NCBI GenBank assembly: GCA_963576725.1 | Contig: OY755240.1 | Span: 15,974,440 to 16,038,439 of the forward strand | Source: Azorinus chamasolen | Taxonomy: Eukaryota; Mollusca; Bivalvia; Cardiida; Solecurtidae | DNA: 64,000 bases | Direction: 5' to 3' | Part shown: positions 22,279 through 33,500 of the stretch, one piece after another | Numbering within the stretch: the first letter of the stretch is position 1 | Layout of the letters: every line of letters starts with the position of its first letter | Notes under the pieces: generated by a model | Seen by the model: the letters and a program-made list of their open reading frames with translations, nothing else | Told to the model about the DNA's origin: nothing | Databases searched by the model: none | Translations under genes and position numbers: made by a program

Positions 22279-22349
22279 AAACAGTTTGGATCCAGATGAG
22301 ACGCCACATAAATGTGGCATCTCATCAAGATCCACACTGTTTGACACTG
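22279..22349. repeat. PalN hairpin, best copy
   Basis: CAGTTTGGATCCAGATGAGA and TCTCATCAAGATCCACACTG with centre GCCACATAAATGTGGC; then TTTGACACTG. Confidence 0.8.
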
Positions 22350-22518
22350 ACCATATTTTTGCAAAGAAGTGATTTTATTTAATTGATTGAAGCAGACGAC
22401 AATTGTTGCAGAGGAAACATGACTTTTCACGAATTGTCAGAATGGACTGTTAACATGTATTGCTATTTTCTCTATGGACTAGTCTACTCAGTCTTAAATG
22501 TTTAGATGAGAAGGAAGA

Positions 22519-22766
22519 TTATCCCTTTCCTCCATAAATACACCTTTCTACGCCTCTGTAAAAATCACCTAAAATCACCTATTGAAACCATTGTAATAAA
22601 TAGAGCATTTGCTCCTATAGGAGCAAATGCCCTATTTATTACAATAGTTTCAAACAACAAAATCTTAAATTTTCCTTTTCTCTAGTTAATGCTCCTTTTC
22701 TGTACATTAATAAAATTTTATTCAAAGAGGTTGTATCTAAAAATAGCCTATGAGGGAATGGGTTAA
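22519..22766 (+). mobile_element. PalB element
   Basis: TTAT-CCCTTTCCTCC to GAATGGG-TTAA. AAATCACCT is duplicated in the left part; stem otherwise near perfect. Confidence 0.9.
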
Positions 22767-22839
22767 ATAAACTTTGTTTGGCAAACCCCTTGATTTATAC
22801 AGATGGCTACTGTAATGTTCAACCGCAAAATGCACAAAT

Positions 22840-22902
22840 TTGCCCATGAATATTCAGTAGGTATTAAAATTCAAAATAAACACAGAACAGGGAAAGGGTT
22901 AA
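22840..22902 (+). mobile_element. PalA1 right-end fragment
   Basis: GAATATTCAGTAGGTATT through GGGAAAGGGTTAA. Confidence 0.75.
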
Positions 22903-23042
22903 AGGATTACCCTCACATCATCTGAGTGCTTTGTTGTAAATCATGTTCCATATAAGTATCATTAGGTAAAGTATACAAATACCAGAAATTGATTGTTTTG
23001 CCCTTATCAGCTTATTTAAAATGAATTACACTACAAAATTGG

Positions 23043-23507
23043 TTGAGCCCTTTACCTGGTAGAAACAGTTTTGCAAACAGAGTAGACCCAGATCATATGG
23101 CTCCTATATAGGCACCATCTGATCAGCGTTAACTCTGTTTATAGGTCCGAAGCTAGTTTCTGTCATGGCAAAAAAAGCAAATAAAATAGTATACAGTAAA
23201 ACCTCGATTATTCGAATTTTCGTTATAGAAGAATTTAGACCCTTTTAGGCAGGTGTCTGCTTAATGCATGGTGAAAGTCATGCAGAAAGCTCCTAGAGGA
23301 GCTTTCTGAAGCTCCTAGAGGAGCTTTCTGCATGACTTTCACCATGCATTAAGTTGCCACCTGTCTTTTAAGATCGATAATAATACGTATTTTAGTGTTC
23401 GAATAATCGAAGTTTTACTGTATTCATATAGCATTATGGAAAGTCGGCTATTAAATATTCATGATGTTATCCTTTCTTACGTGAATATTCATCTTGTGAA
23501 GGGTTAA
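23043..23507 (+). mobile_element. PalA2 copy split by PalD
   Basis: GAGCCCTTTACC start, hairpin apex CCTATATAGG, right end GTGAAGGGTTAA. PalD interrupts after GCAAATAAAATAG. Confidence 0.8.
23194..23420. mobile_element. PalD element with doubled apex, TA duplication
   Basis: Ends CAGTAAAACCTCGATTATTC and AATCGAAGTTTTACTG between TA dinucleotides. The apex unit AGCTCCTAGAGGAGCTTTCT occurs twice in a row, an internal palindrome duplication. Confidence 0.92.
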
Positions 23508-23548
23508 TGACGGCCATTAATGAAATCGTGTGGAAGAAAAAAATCGGG

Positions 23549-23655
23549 AGCGTTCTGTTTTACTTTCACTTTGCTTTAAGCAGCCACCTGCCATGATATA
23601 TCAACTACCGGGGAAATTAACAAAATTTAGTGGCCATTACAGAGAGGTTTTACTG
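23549..23655. mobile_element. PalD right half
   Basis: From TTTACTTTCACTTTGC and TTTAAGCAGCCACCTGCC to GAGGTTTTACTG then TA. The left half is absent. Confidence 0.7.
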
Positions 23656-23826
23656 TATAATGAAATATTGAAGGTGGAATCTTGTAGCCATTTTAGAAAC
23701 ATCTATTAAATTCCATTAGCAAACAGAGCAGACCCTGATCAGACGGCTCCTATAGGAGCCGTCTGATCTGAGTCTACTCTGTTTGTAAATGTGTGAAAAG
23801 GCATTTATATGAAGGAAAGGGTTTAA
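23656..23826 (-). mobile_element. PalA1 copy, left end lost to PalD
   Basis: Starts inside A1 at ATAATGAAATATTG, has a complete hairpin with apex CCTATAGG and ends GGAAAGGGTTTAA. Confidence 0.85.
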
Positions 23827-24497
23827 AATATTTCTTTTTAAAGATGATTTCGAACAGTGATGTACATGGCACTAGAAACAGCAGAAGCTGGTTTGCTGTG
23901 GCATACAAAAATGCTTGGGAGAAAGGCAAAACCCTGCAAATAAAATGTTTTGTAATGAATGTTACAAGAGCGGTTTATATACATGTATTGATATAAGTGT
24001 CGATAAAAAATGCTTATTATAACAATGGCCTTTGTTCTTTTCAATTGAAGTTCACACTTTGAAACTTAAATTCTGTCTTTGGTACAAAAATCAACAGACC
24101 TCAAACTGTGCTGTTACTCCTGTCACCATGGTTACGTGTCAATCGAAGGTTGAGAAAGCGACCTTTATTTGTTTGTTCTTGCCCACAGTAAATATAGTCA
24201 AAATCATTGGTAAATATTCTGGGTATTGTGGAAGCTTTAAGTCATTCGGCGTCCATATTTACTTAAGCTTCCAAGCGCGGCTTGGCTTTAGAATTCTTTG
24301 TCGATTTGTGTACATTTTTGGAGTCTCTGTATTTACTTAAGAACAATTTGTTTGTGGCCCCCAAACTAAAACCATTCAATTACTTCAAATAGGCCTGCTA
24401 GTAAATACAGGCTTTGACTCCTTGTACGGCATCTGGCTATATATGTGGAACCTGTGCTAACAGTTTTCACCCAGATGAAGACTCAGACCATCTTATT
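23827..24497. other. Unique intron sequence
   Basis: A 102-codon frame at 24032-24340 (+) lacks any familiar motif; no repeat seen. 24833-25145 and 25772-26108 are likewise featureless. Confidence 0.6.
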
Positions 24498-24569
24498 CAG
24501 GTTCTTAACTTAATCACACTGTTTTGGAAAAACAGGTTCTTAACTTAATCACACTGTTTTGGAAAAACA
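24498..24569 (+). repeat. 36-bp tandem duplication
   Basis: Two exact copies starting CAGGTTCTTAACTTAATCAC. No relation to other repeats here. Confidence 0.92.
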
Positions 24570-24579
24570 ATCTATAAAA

Positions 24580-24832
24580 TTAAGCCCTTTACCTGATCAA
24601 TATTCATGTAAGAAATAATGACATCATGAATATTGATTTAGATCATTTTTCAAAACAACATGACATTGTAAATGCTGGAAATTTTAGCTGAGACAGAAAC
24701 TAGAATCAGATCTATATTATACATAAGCAAACAGCAGATCCTGATCAGACTGTTCCTATAGTAGCCATCTGATCTGGGTCTACTCTGTTTGCAAATGTGT
24801 GAAAAAGGCGTTTATATGAGGGAAAGAGTTAA
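24580..24832 (-). mobile_element. PalA2 copy
   Basis: TTAAGCCC to AAAGAGTTAA. Left hairpin arm shortened (AAACAGCAGATCC). Confidence 0.83.
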
Positions 24833-25145
24833 TTATTTAATCAAAGAATTGAAGCAGATGTCAAGTATTTGCAGATTATAATTTCGTTATATTCACATTC
24901 CCAGCTACTTTTCAGAAACTGATTTGAAAAGATGGTTTACAAAATATAGTTTGAAGAAAGAGTCTCAAAATTTACCTACCAGTCATTTATCATTTCAAAG
25001 GTGCTTTTGTATGGTATGGATGTTCTCATGCTAAAATTAAACTTCGTGTACTTATAATTTGACCTTGGATCAGTGCATTCTATCCGATCTATTACTCCCT
25101 GTACGCTGATTCAGTAATTACAAAAACTTTTGTCCACTGCAATTC

Positions 25146-25771
25146 TTAACCCCCTTTCTTTCATATAAACTTTTTTTCTCACAACTTTGCAAACAGAGTA
25201 GACCCAGATCAGATGGCTCCTGTATCTGATCAGGGTCTGCTCTGTTTGCCTATGGAATTATAATAGATCTGAATCCACATGTTTCCACCAATACCAAAAA
25301 TTCACGTGTACATTATGCCAGTACAGTGCTCCCTCCCTACAACGGCCCTCTCAATAACGATTCCCTCCTTACAACAATGCATGTCACTGTTTCCGAAACA
25401 ACAAGGCTCCAGAAACAACTTTTGTCCATCGTATTTTCTTTATGCCTCCATCAAACCCTATGTTGTGACCACTCTTTAGAATCGTCACTTTGTGACGATT
25501 CTAAAGAGTGGTCACAACATAGGGTTTGATAGAGGCATAACGGTTTTAGTTCTTGAAATGCACCTTATCTGGGAATCTGCAAACAAGCTAATTATGTTTG
25601 ATTTTCCCTCCCTATAACAACTCCCTCTGAACAACACATACAATCTTCGTATCCCAACGGTTGTCGTTGTAGAGAGGGAGCACTGTACATGTATATAATC
25701 TCAGCAATTACATTTTATGTTATCATTATTAAAAATTTTATTACATGAATATTCAACAGGGAAAGGGCCGA
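25146..25771 (+). mobile_element. PalA2 copy carrying a TA-type element
   Basis: TTAACCCCC start; core has lost one arm beside the apex (GGCTCCTGTATCTGATC). The right end ATGAATATTCAACAGGG follows the insertion. Confidence 0.75.
25324..25685. mobile_element. Mariner-like MITE with a PalC core
   Basis: TA-flanked, with ends CAGTGCTCCCTCCCTACAAC and GTTGTAGAGAGGGAGCACTG. Inside is the PalC stem (GACCACTCTTTAGAATCG, apex CACTTTGTG) framed by TATGCCTCCATC and its complement, so the same hairpin occurs with different terminal repeats. Confidence 0.88.
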
Positions 25772-26108
25772 TAGACCAGTACACATCTTATTTCCAGCTT
25801 GCTGTTTCAGTTTTTGTCCGTAGAATGATATATTAAGTTTTGTATGTTACTGTCAAAACAACTGTCCATAGCTAAGCCATATATATTACAGATCGAACTG
25901 AAATAAACCAGTGAAGCTCCGCAGACCACTGGCTTTTATTGGCGAAATATGCTAAGTGTGGAGATTTGGCGATAGATCGTGACAGTGTGACTGTTTTATC
26001 ATACGATTTTTTCTCATAACCTGTCACAGTTCGCCTTGGGGGGAATGAGTGGACATTGTTCAGGGTTCTGTGTATTGCGTTAGCCATGACCCAATGAATG
26101 TGGGACAC

Positions 26109-26165
26109 AGGTGTACTAGCATTTGCAAACAGTGTAGATCCAGATCAGCATGCTCCGAGAAGAGC
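26109..26165 (+). mobile_element. PalF fragment
   Basis: TTTGCAAACAGTGTAGATCC and a few bases beyond the arm. Confidence 0.5.
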
Positions 26166-26254
26166 AAATTCAAGCCATTCATTCTGAAGACCGTGTTACT
26201 CGGAATCTCGTCTTATTAGCAAAGATCACCACAGATTGGTCCGTAGTAAATGTC

Positions 26255-26504
26255 TTAACCCTTCGCTTGCTATTCACGTCAATATACGTACCTGTAAATA
26301 GTGAAGACCCAGATGAAACAGCTCCTGCAGGAGCTGTCTCATCAGGGTCTGCACTATTTACAAGTTGATTGTGCAGCCAGTGCACTCCACAGCAGTGATT
26401 ACACAGCGAAATACTTGTACACAGTGAAGATTTATGTAATTATACAACAGGGCATGGGTAAAGAAGTAGAAATGTATTTTAAAATTCAGCAAGCGAAGGG
26501 TTAA
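26255..26504 (+). mobile_element. PalE element, intact
   Basis: TTAACCCTTCGCTTGC to GCGAAGGG-TTAA: terminal GCGAAGGG is the exact complement of the left end. Full hairpin, apex CTCCTGCAGGAG. Confidence 0.94.
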
Positions 26505-26559
26505 ATTGTTTTACATGTTTCAATTCTCAAATATAATATTTTCATGCAATTCAAATACT

Positions 26560-26640
26560 CGACAAACTCCTACAGAAACAGGAACTGTTTGATCTGGGTC
26601 TGCACTATTTGTCTATTAGTATTGCAGAAAAACATTTAGG
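26560..26640. mobile_element. PalE/PalF remnant
   Basis: TTTGATCTGGGTCTGCACTA then TTTGTC; the other arm is unrecognisable. Confidence 0.45.
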
Positions 26641-26824
26641 GTAATTTCGGAACATGTAATACAAAAGATAACACGGAAACATGCGAGAGAGTTATGTTAA
26701 CTTGCTGATCTAATCAGCCGTGATAATTACAGCCTCGTTTTTTGTCATAAAAATGTTAAAGAAACAAATGAGGTCCGAAGACAGTTCAGAAATACATGAT
26801 GAGTCATACATATTGACAGTCTTA

Positions 26825-27034
26825 TTTAACCTGTCAGTGAAGCAGGTGTACTGTCCTTTGCAAACAGTGTAGACCCAGATGAGAGGGCTCCTAGGGGAGC
26901 CCTCTCATCAGGGTATGCACTGTTTGTCATGTTACACTTTTCTTTAGAAAACGTCCCTATAAATATTCACCATAAGCTTGACCAGTTTGAATTTTGGAAT
27001 AGTTCTTTTGAAAATTCAGCATTGTAAGGGTTAA
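26825..27034 (+). mobile_element. PalF element, reference copy
   Basis: TTAACC start and GTAAGGG-TTAA end. Arms TGTAGACCCAGATGAGAGGG and complement, apex CTCCTAGGGGAG; right part has TGTTTGTCATGTTACAC and AAAATTCAGC. Confidence 0.88.
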
Positions 27035-27397
27035 ATTACGATAATTGAACATTGTCATATGCTGTACACAATGGATACAAAAAAAATGAAAAATTTGGAA
27101 GCAAATTAGTTGAAAAGTTGTGAAAAGTAAAATTATGTTAATTTCCTGTCATTTCTTTGTTCTTTTCAGACAGGTTTTGTCATTTTGATTACTTAAGTAT
27201 GAGGTATCCATGGTTAGAAACACTTGTCAATAATTCTTTCGTACAGTGTACACCCGGGCAGTTGTATGCAGGTTGTTTGATTTGGGATTTTTCTACATAT
27301 TAACAGCAACTAAAATTGTGTAGCAGTTCAAGATGATGCCAACAACGACGGTAAATCAAGTTGATTTTTGTTTGATTTTACATTTTCATTCTGTTTG

Positions 27398-27750
27398 TCC
27401 TTTACCTTGTGAATATTCATGTAAGAAATACCGACGTCTTGAATTTTATTAATTTTTATGTCACAAACTAGAATCGGACCTACCGGTTTAACCCTTTCTT
27501 CCATAAATATGCCTTTCTACGCCTCTGTAAAAATCACCTATTGAAACCATTGTGATAAATAGAGCATTTTCTCTAGTTAATGCTCCTTTTCGGTAGATTT
27601 ATTCAAAGTGGTTGGATCTAATAATAGCCTATGTCGGAATGGGATATTATTCCATTAGCAAACGGAGCAGAGAGGATCCTGCTCAGATGGCTCAACTTTG
27701 TTTGCCTAAGTGTAAAAATGCAACTTTGTTTGCAAAAGTGTACAAAATAC
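27398..27750 (-). mobile_element. PalA2 copy split by PalB
   Basis: Left TGAATATTCATGTAAG; right CCATTAGCAAACGGAGCAGAG and a degenerate core in which AACTTTGTTTGC is repeated. Confidence 0.65.
27487..27647 (+). mobile_element. PalB element lacking its apex
   Basis: TTAACCCTTTCTTCC to GAATGGGATA. The core runs from AGAGCATTT straight to TCTCTAGTTAATGC: apex and whole right arm are deleted. Confidence 0.82.
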
Positions 27751-28110
27751 ATCTCTGTGATGTAGTTGGTTTAAATGGCTTTATCTTTTAATATTATTGT
27801 TATAGGATTTAAGTTGCAGTGTTTTCACATACATGACTTTTAACGACATTGCTTTATTCTAGAATGTTTTCGTGTACTGTAAATATGTGATGGATTTGTG
27901 ACTTTTTAGCCAAATGTCGTCACTTACAATTATTGTCACAGGGTATTGACAATTACTGCCACATTTCTAGACAACACAGCTGGTTTCCGTTCCTACTGTA
28001 CTTACAGAACTCTGCGGGTGTTGTCTTTTTCTCTAAACTTTTGAAAACAGGATAGATTCAGTTGAGATTTGGTGACTTACCAGAATCACACTCTGTTCTG
28101 ATGTTATTGG
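27751..28110. other. Unique intron sequence
   Basis: Nothing recognised. 26641-26824, 27035-27397 and 28371-28759 are also without recognisable features; the last has a 108-codon minus-strand frame of no known type. Confidence 0.6.
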
Positions 28111-28219
28111 AAGAAATGGTCCGTACGCAAATACTAAATAAGAAATGGTCCGTACGCAAATACTAAATAAGAAATGGTCCGTACGCAAATAGAAATGGTC
28201 CGTACGCAAATACTAAAAT
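28111..28219 (+). repeat. 29-bp tandem array made from a PalC end
   Basis: Three to four copies of AGAAATGGTCCGTACGCAAA plus TACTAAATA. The last copy merges into the outer part of the adjacent PalC (CGTACGCAAATACTAAAAT). Confidence 0.9.
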
Positions 28220-28370
28220 GCTCCACCAAACCTTACATTGTGACCACTCTTTAGAATCGTCTCTTCGAGACGATTCTAAAGAGTGGTCACAACATAGGGT
28301 TTGGTGGAGAAATAAAGAAGTTATATTTGAAAATATTTTAATTTACGCATCTTATAAAGCTGGAGCTCCT
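28196..28370 (-). mobile_element. PalC element
   Basis: Left end expanded into the array just before it; stem intact around GTCTCTTCGAGACG; right end ATAAAGCTGGAGCTCC. Confidence 0.85.
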
Positions 28371-28759
28371 ATTCCTCAGTAACTTATGCACTGTTTTGAA
28401 GAGGAATATTAGATCTTCCATCAATTATAGGAAAGTTTAAAATAAAACATCAATAGCTGTAGTACAGTACTTTTGAGTGACAGATAAATGGATTCTTGTT
28501 ACTATATTTAGACAGTTGGTCATATGATCTCAATATGGCTGAAGATGAGACAGGTGGCCTTTTGCATAATGTTGTCAAGCGGGTCATTAAGATTGTTTCA
28601 TAGTTCATACATCCAGGTGATCTGCATGGTATTAGGATTGTGAAGGCATTTACAGCCTTTTGCAGAAAACAGAAGTAAATTATTAGGAGGCCTGTTGATT
28701 GCCTCGCTTTATTGATGGCATTTAAGCTCTTTGTATGTGTTTCATTGATAGTAATATAT

Positions 28760-28988
28760 ATAACCCTTTCCTCCATAAATACGCCTTTCTATGCCTCTGT
28801 AGTAGACACTTCTTAAAATCATTGTGATAGAGCATTTGTTCCCATAGGAGCAAATGCTCTATTTATCACAATGGTTTCAAACTACACAGTTCTAAAATTT
28901 TACCTTTGTCTAGTAAATGCTCATTTTGGGTTACTAGATTCATTCAAAGAGGTTGGGTCTAAAAATAGCCTATGGAGGAATGGGTTAA
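28760..28988 (+). mobile_element. PalB element
   Basis: ATAA-CCCTTTCCTCC to AATGGG-TTAA; left arm shortened to TTGTGATAGAGCATTTG. Confidence 0.9.
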
Positions 28989-29040
28989 CCGTTTACCTGA
29001 TAGAGGCAAACAGAGTTGACCCATACAATGCCTCCTGTTT
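28985..29040 (+). mobile_element. PalA left fragment
   Basis: TTAACCGTTTACC and GGCAAACAGAGTTGACCC, sharing TTAA with the preceding PalB. Confidence 0.6.
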
Positions 29041-29123
29041 ACACTTCATATTTAAGCACTTTGTGTGCGATTTAACCCTCTACTCCATATCGAGGGTTTG
29101 CGATTTAACCCTCTACTCCATAT

Positions 29124-29178
29124 TGAGGGTTTGCCTCACTTTGTGAAGGAGTTACAATAGTTTTGCACCAAACCCTCA
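29124..29178. mobile_element. PalP element, one inner arm lost
   Basis: TGAGGGTTTG and CAAACCCTCA ends with ATAT on both sides; only the right inner arm (GGAGTTACAATAGTTTTGCA) remains. Confidence 0.8.
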
Positions 29179-29279
29179 ATATGCATGTATACCATTTGCA
29201 AACACAGTAGACCCAGATCAGACAGCTCCTATAGCAGCCATCAGTGTGTGCTCTGTTTGTTTATGGAATAATATAGATC

Positions 29280-29490
29280 AGGGTCCATGCTTATAAAACT
29301 TTTAGTTGAGTCCGAGTTCGTTCTCAAGTTTTTGATTGGTCAGATTTGAGCCAAAGGCTCAAATATGACCAATCAAAAGCTTGAGAACTTAAATCTGACC
29401 AATCAAAAGCTTGAGAACTCAAATCCGACCAATCAAAAGCTTGAGAATGAACTCAGACTCAACTAAAAAGTTTTATAAGCATTGGACCCA
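29280..29490. mobile_element. PalG element with tripled arm segment
   Basis: GGGTCCATGCTTATAAAAC to AAGCATTGGACCC. On the right arm a unit of about 29 bp (GACCAATCAAAAGCTTGAGA) occurs three times. Inserted beside the AGATC of PalA2, as at 16977. Confidence 0.9.
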
Positions 29491-30872
29491 GATTCTACAG
29501 TTTCTGAAATTACAAAAAAAATCCTGTGTTTATATTCCCATTTTGAAATTTAATCTAATTTAAATATTCATGATGTCATCATTTCTTTCAAGAATATTCA
29601 TGGCGTAAAGGGTTATTGCACACTTCATGAAGACCCTTGGACACACTTTGTCTTGTCAGGTGATCCCTTTATTAGTCCCCCACCGGTTACCGGTTGGGGG
29701 ACTATAGGTTTGCTCGATTCCGTCCGTCCGTCCGTCCGTCCGTCTGTCCGTCTGTCCGTCCGTCCGTCCGTCCGTCTGTCACGCTTCGTGTCCGGGCCAT
29801 ATCTCCTACAAAGTTATGCCAAATTCATTATAACTTCACACATTGAAGAAGCATGATGAGGGCTAGTGTCATGCACAAGGGCCATAACTCTAGCATCAAT
29901 ATTTTTGGAGTTATTCCCCTTTTACATATTTTTTTGTCCGGACAATAACTCTTTATCTACTGGTTCAATTGATTTGAAACTTCACATATGGAACAATCAT
30001 GATGAGGGGTAGTGTCATACACAAGGGCCATAACTCTAGCATCAATATTTTTGGAGTTATTCCCCTTTTTCATATTTTCTTGTCAGTCCATCTGTCACGC
30101 TTCGTGTCCGGGCCATATCTCCTACAAAGTTAGGCCAAATTTATTATAACTTCAAACATTGAAGGAGCATGATGAGGGCTAGTGTCATGCACAAGGGCCA
30201 TAACTCTAGCATCAATATTTTTGGAGTTATTCCCCTTTTACATATTTTTTTGTCCGGACAATAACTCTTTATCTACTGGTTCAATTGATTTGAAACTTCA
30301 CATATGGAACAATCATGATGAGGGGTAGTGTCATACACAAGGGTCATAACTCTAGCATCGATATTTTTGGAGTTATTCCCCTTTTTCATATTTTCTTGTC
30401 AGTCTGTCTGTCATACTTCGTGTCCGGGCAATATCTCCTACAAAGTTAGGCCAAATTCATTATAACTTCAAACATTGAAGAAGCATGATCAGGAGTAGTG
30501 TCATGCACAAGGGCCATAACTCTAGCATCGATATTTTTGGAGTTATTCCCCTTTTTCATATTTTCTTGTCAGTCCATCTGTCACGCTTCGTGTCCGGGCC
30601 ATATCTCCTACAAAGTTAGGCCAAATTTATTATAACTTCAAACATTGAAGGAGCATGATGAGGGCTAGTGTCATGCACAAGGGCCATAACTCTAGCATCA
30701 ATATTTTTGGAGTTATTCCCCTTTTACATATTTTTTTGTCCGGACAATAACTCTTTATCTACTGGTTCAATTGATTTGAAACTTCACATATGGAACAATC
30801 ATGATGAGGGGTAGTGTCATACACAAGGGTCATAACTCTAGCATCGATATTTTTGGAGTTATTCCCCTTTTT

Positions 30873-32212
30873 AGCTCACCAGAGCACTTTTGTGCTCAGG
30901 GTGAGCTTTTGTGATCACTTGATGTCCGTCGTCCGTCGTCGTGCGTCGTCCGTCGTGCGTCGTGCGTCGTCCGTCGTCGGGCGTCAACAATTTGAACCTT
31001 TAAAAATCTTCTCCTCTGAATCTACAGGGTTCTCAGCTTTCATCTTTGGTACATAGCATCATCTTTAGGTCCTCTACAAAAGTTATATAAATTTTGCCCC
31101 TGGGGTCAAAATTGGCCCCGCCCCAGGGGTGCCTTGTTTTCTATTGAAATATATAGTAAAACTTTGAAAATCTTCTCCTCTGAATCTACAGGGTTCTCAG
31201 CTTTCATATTTGGCACAAAGCATCATGTTCAGGTCCTCTACAAAACTTATATAAATTATGCCCCTGGGGTCAAAATTGGCCCCGCCCCAGGGGTAGCCAG
31301 TTTTGAATAGAAACATATAGTGACAACTTTGAAAATCTTCTCCTCTGAATCTACAGGGTTCTCAGCTTTCATATTTTGCAAATAGCATAATGTTCAGGTC
31401 CTCTACAAAAGTTATATAAATTATGCCCCTGGGGTCAAAATTGGCCCCGCCCCAGGGGTAGCCAGTTTTGAATAGAAACATTTAGTGACAACTTTGAAAA
31501 TCTTCTCCTCTGAATCTACAGGGTTCTCAGCTTTCATATTTGGCACATAGCATCATGTTCAGGTCCTCTTCAAAAGTTATATAAATTATGCCCCTGGGGT
31601 CAAAATTGGCCCCGCCCCAGGGGTAGCCAATTTTGAATAGAAACACATAGTGACAACTTTGAAAAAAAATTCTTCTGAATCTACAGGGTTCTCAGCTTTC
31701 ATATTTGGCACATAGCATCATGTTCAGGTCCTCTACAAAATTTGTATAAATTATGCCCCTGGGGTCAAAATTGGCCCCGCCCCAGGGGTGGTCAGTTTTC
31801 AATAGAAACATATAGTGAAACTTTGAAAATCTTCTCCTCTGAAACTGGAAGGTTCTAAGCTTTCATATTTGGCACATAGCATCATGTTCGGGTCCTCTAC
31901 AAATTTTTTATAAATTATGCACCGGGGGTCAAAATTGGCCCCGCCCCAGGGGTAGCCAGTTTTCAATAGAAATATATGGTAAAACTTTGAATATATTCTT
32001 CTCTGAAACTGAACGGTTCTCAGCTTTCATATCTGGCACATAGCATCATGTTCAGGTCCTCTACAAAATTTATATACATTATGCCCCTGGGGTCAAAATT
32101 GACCCCGCCCCAGGGGTGCCAGTTTTCTCTAGAAACATATAGTGAAAACTTTGAACATCTTCTCCTCTGATTGGCTGGTGAGCGATGTCAGGGCCATTCT
32201 GGCCCTCTTGTT
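30873..32212 (+). mobile_element. HinH element, first duplicate
   Basis: AGCTCACCAGAGCAC with a fold-back partner, CGTC/GTGC microsatellite at about 30925-30985, 165-bp units (TCTACAGGGTTCTCAGCTTT at 31021, 31185, 31350, 31515, 31680), 3' hairpin GGGCCATTCTGGCCC and CTCTTGTT. Uninterrupted HinI copies read CCCCTTTTT-CATATTTTC, so the element's edges are fixed to within a few T residues. Confidence 0.85.
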
Positions 32213-33500
32213 CATATTTTCTTGTCAGTCTGTCTGTCATGCTTCGTGTCCGGGCAATATCTCCTACAAAGTTAGGCCAAATTCATTATAACTTCAAACA
32301 TTGAAGAAGCATGATCAGGAGTAGTGTCATGCACAAGGGCCATAACTCTAGCATCGATATTTTTGGAGTTATTCCCCTTTTTCATATTTTCTTGTCAGTC
32401 CATCTGTCACGCTTCGTGTCCGGGCCATATCTCCTACAACGTTAGGCCAAATTTATTATAACTTCAAACATTGAAGGAGCATGATGAGGGCTAGTGTCAT
32501 GCACAAGGGCCATAACTCTAGCATCAATATTTTTGGAGTTATTCCCCTTTTACATATTTTTTTGTCCGGACAATAACTCTTTATCTACTGGTTCAATTGA
32601 TTTGAAACTTCACATATGGAACAATCATGATGAGGGGTAGTGTCATACACAAGGGCCATAACTCTAGCATCAATATTTTTGGAGTTATTCCCCTTTTTCA
32701 TATTTTCTTGTCAGTCCATCTGTCACGCTTCGTGTCCGGGCCATATCTCCTACAAAGTTAGGCCAAATTTATTATAACTTCAAACATTGAAGGAGCATGA
32801 TGAGGGCTAGTGTCATGCACAAGGGCCATAACTCTAGCATCAATATTTTTGGAGTTATTCCCCTTTTACATATTTTTTTGTCCGGACAATAACTCTTTAT
32901 CTACTGGTTCAATTGATTTGAAACTTCACATATGGAACAATCATGATGAGGGGTAGTGTCATACACAAGGGTCATAACTCTAGCATCGATATTTTTGGAG
33001 TTATTCCCCTTTTTCATATTTTCTTGTCAGTCTGTCTGTCATACTTCGTGTCCGGGCAATATCTCCTACAAAGTTAGGCCAAATTCATTATAACTTCAAA
33101 CATTGAAGAAGCATGATCAGGAGTAGTGTCATGCACAAGGGCCATAACTCTAGCATCGATATTTTTGGAGTTATTCCCCTTTTTCATATTTTCTTGTCAG
33201 TCCATCTGTCACGCTTCGTGTCCGGGCCATATCTCCTACAAAGTTAGGCCAAATTTATTATAACTTCAAACATTGAAGGAGCATGATGAGGGCTAGTGTC
33301 ATGCACAAGGGCCATAACTCTAGCATCAATATTTTTGGAGTTATTCCCCTTTTACATATTTTTTTGTCCGGACAATAACTCTTTATCTACTGGTTCAATT
33401 GATTTGAAACTTCACATATGGAACAATCATGATGAGGGGTAGTGTCATACACAAGGGTCATAACTCTAGCATCGATATTTTTGGAGTTATTCCCCTTTTT

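Larger units (their letters stand above)
29072..29616 (+). mobile_element. PalA2 copy carrying PalP and PalG
   Basis: TTAACCCTCTACTCC start, repeated at 29105 because of a 33-bp duplication reaching into PalP. Ends CGTAAAGGG-TTAT. Two other elements sit inside it. Confidence 0.82.

Noticed and set aside
30814..31056. 80-codon frame, identical copy at 33442-33684
   Set aside because: Translation of the HinI/HinH junction and a CGTC microsatellite; identical only because of the tandem duplication.
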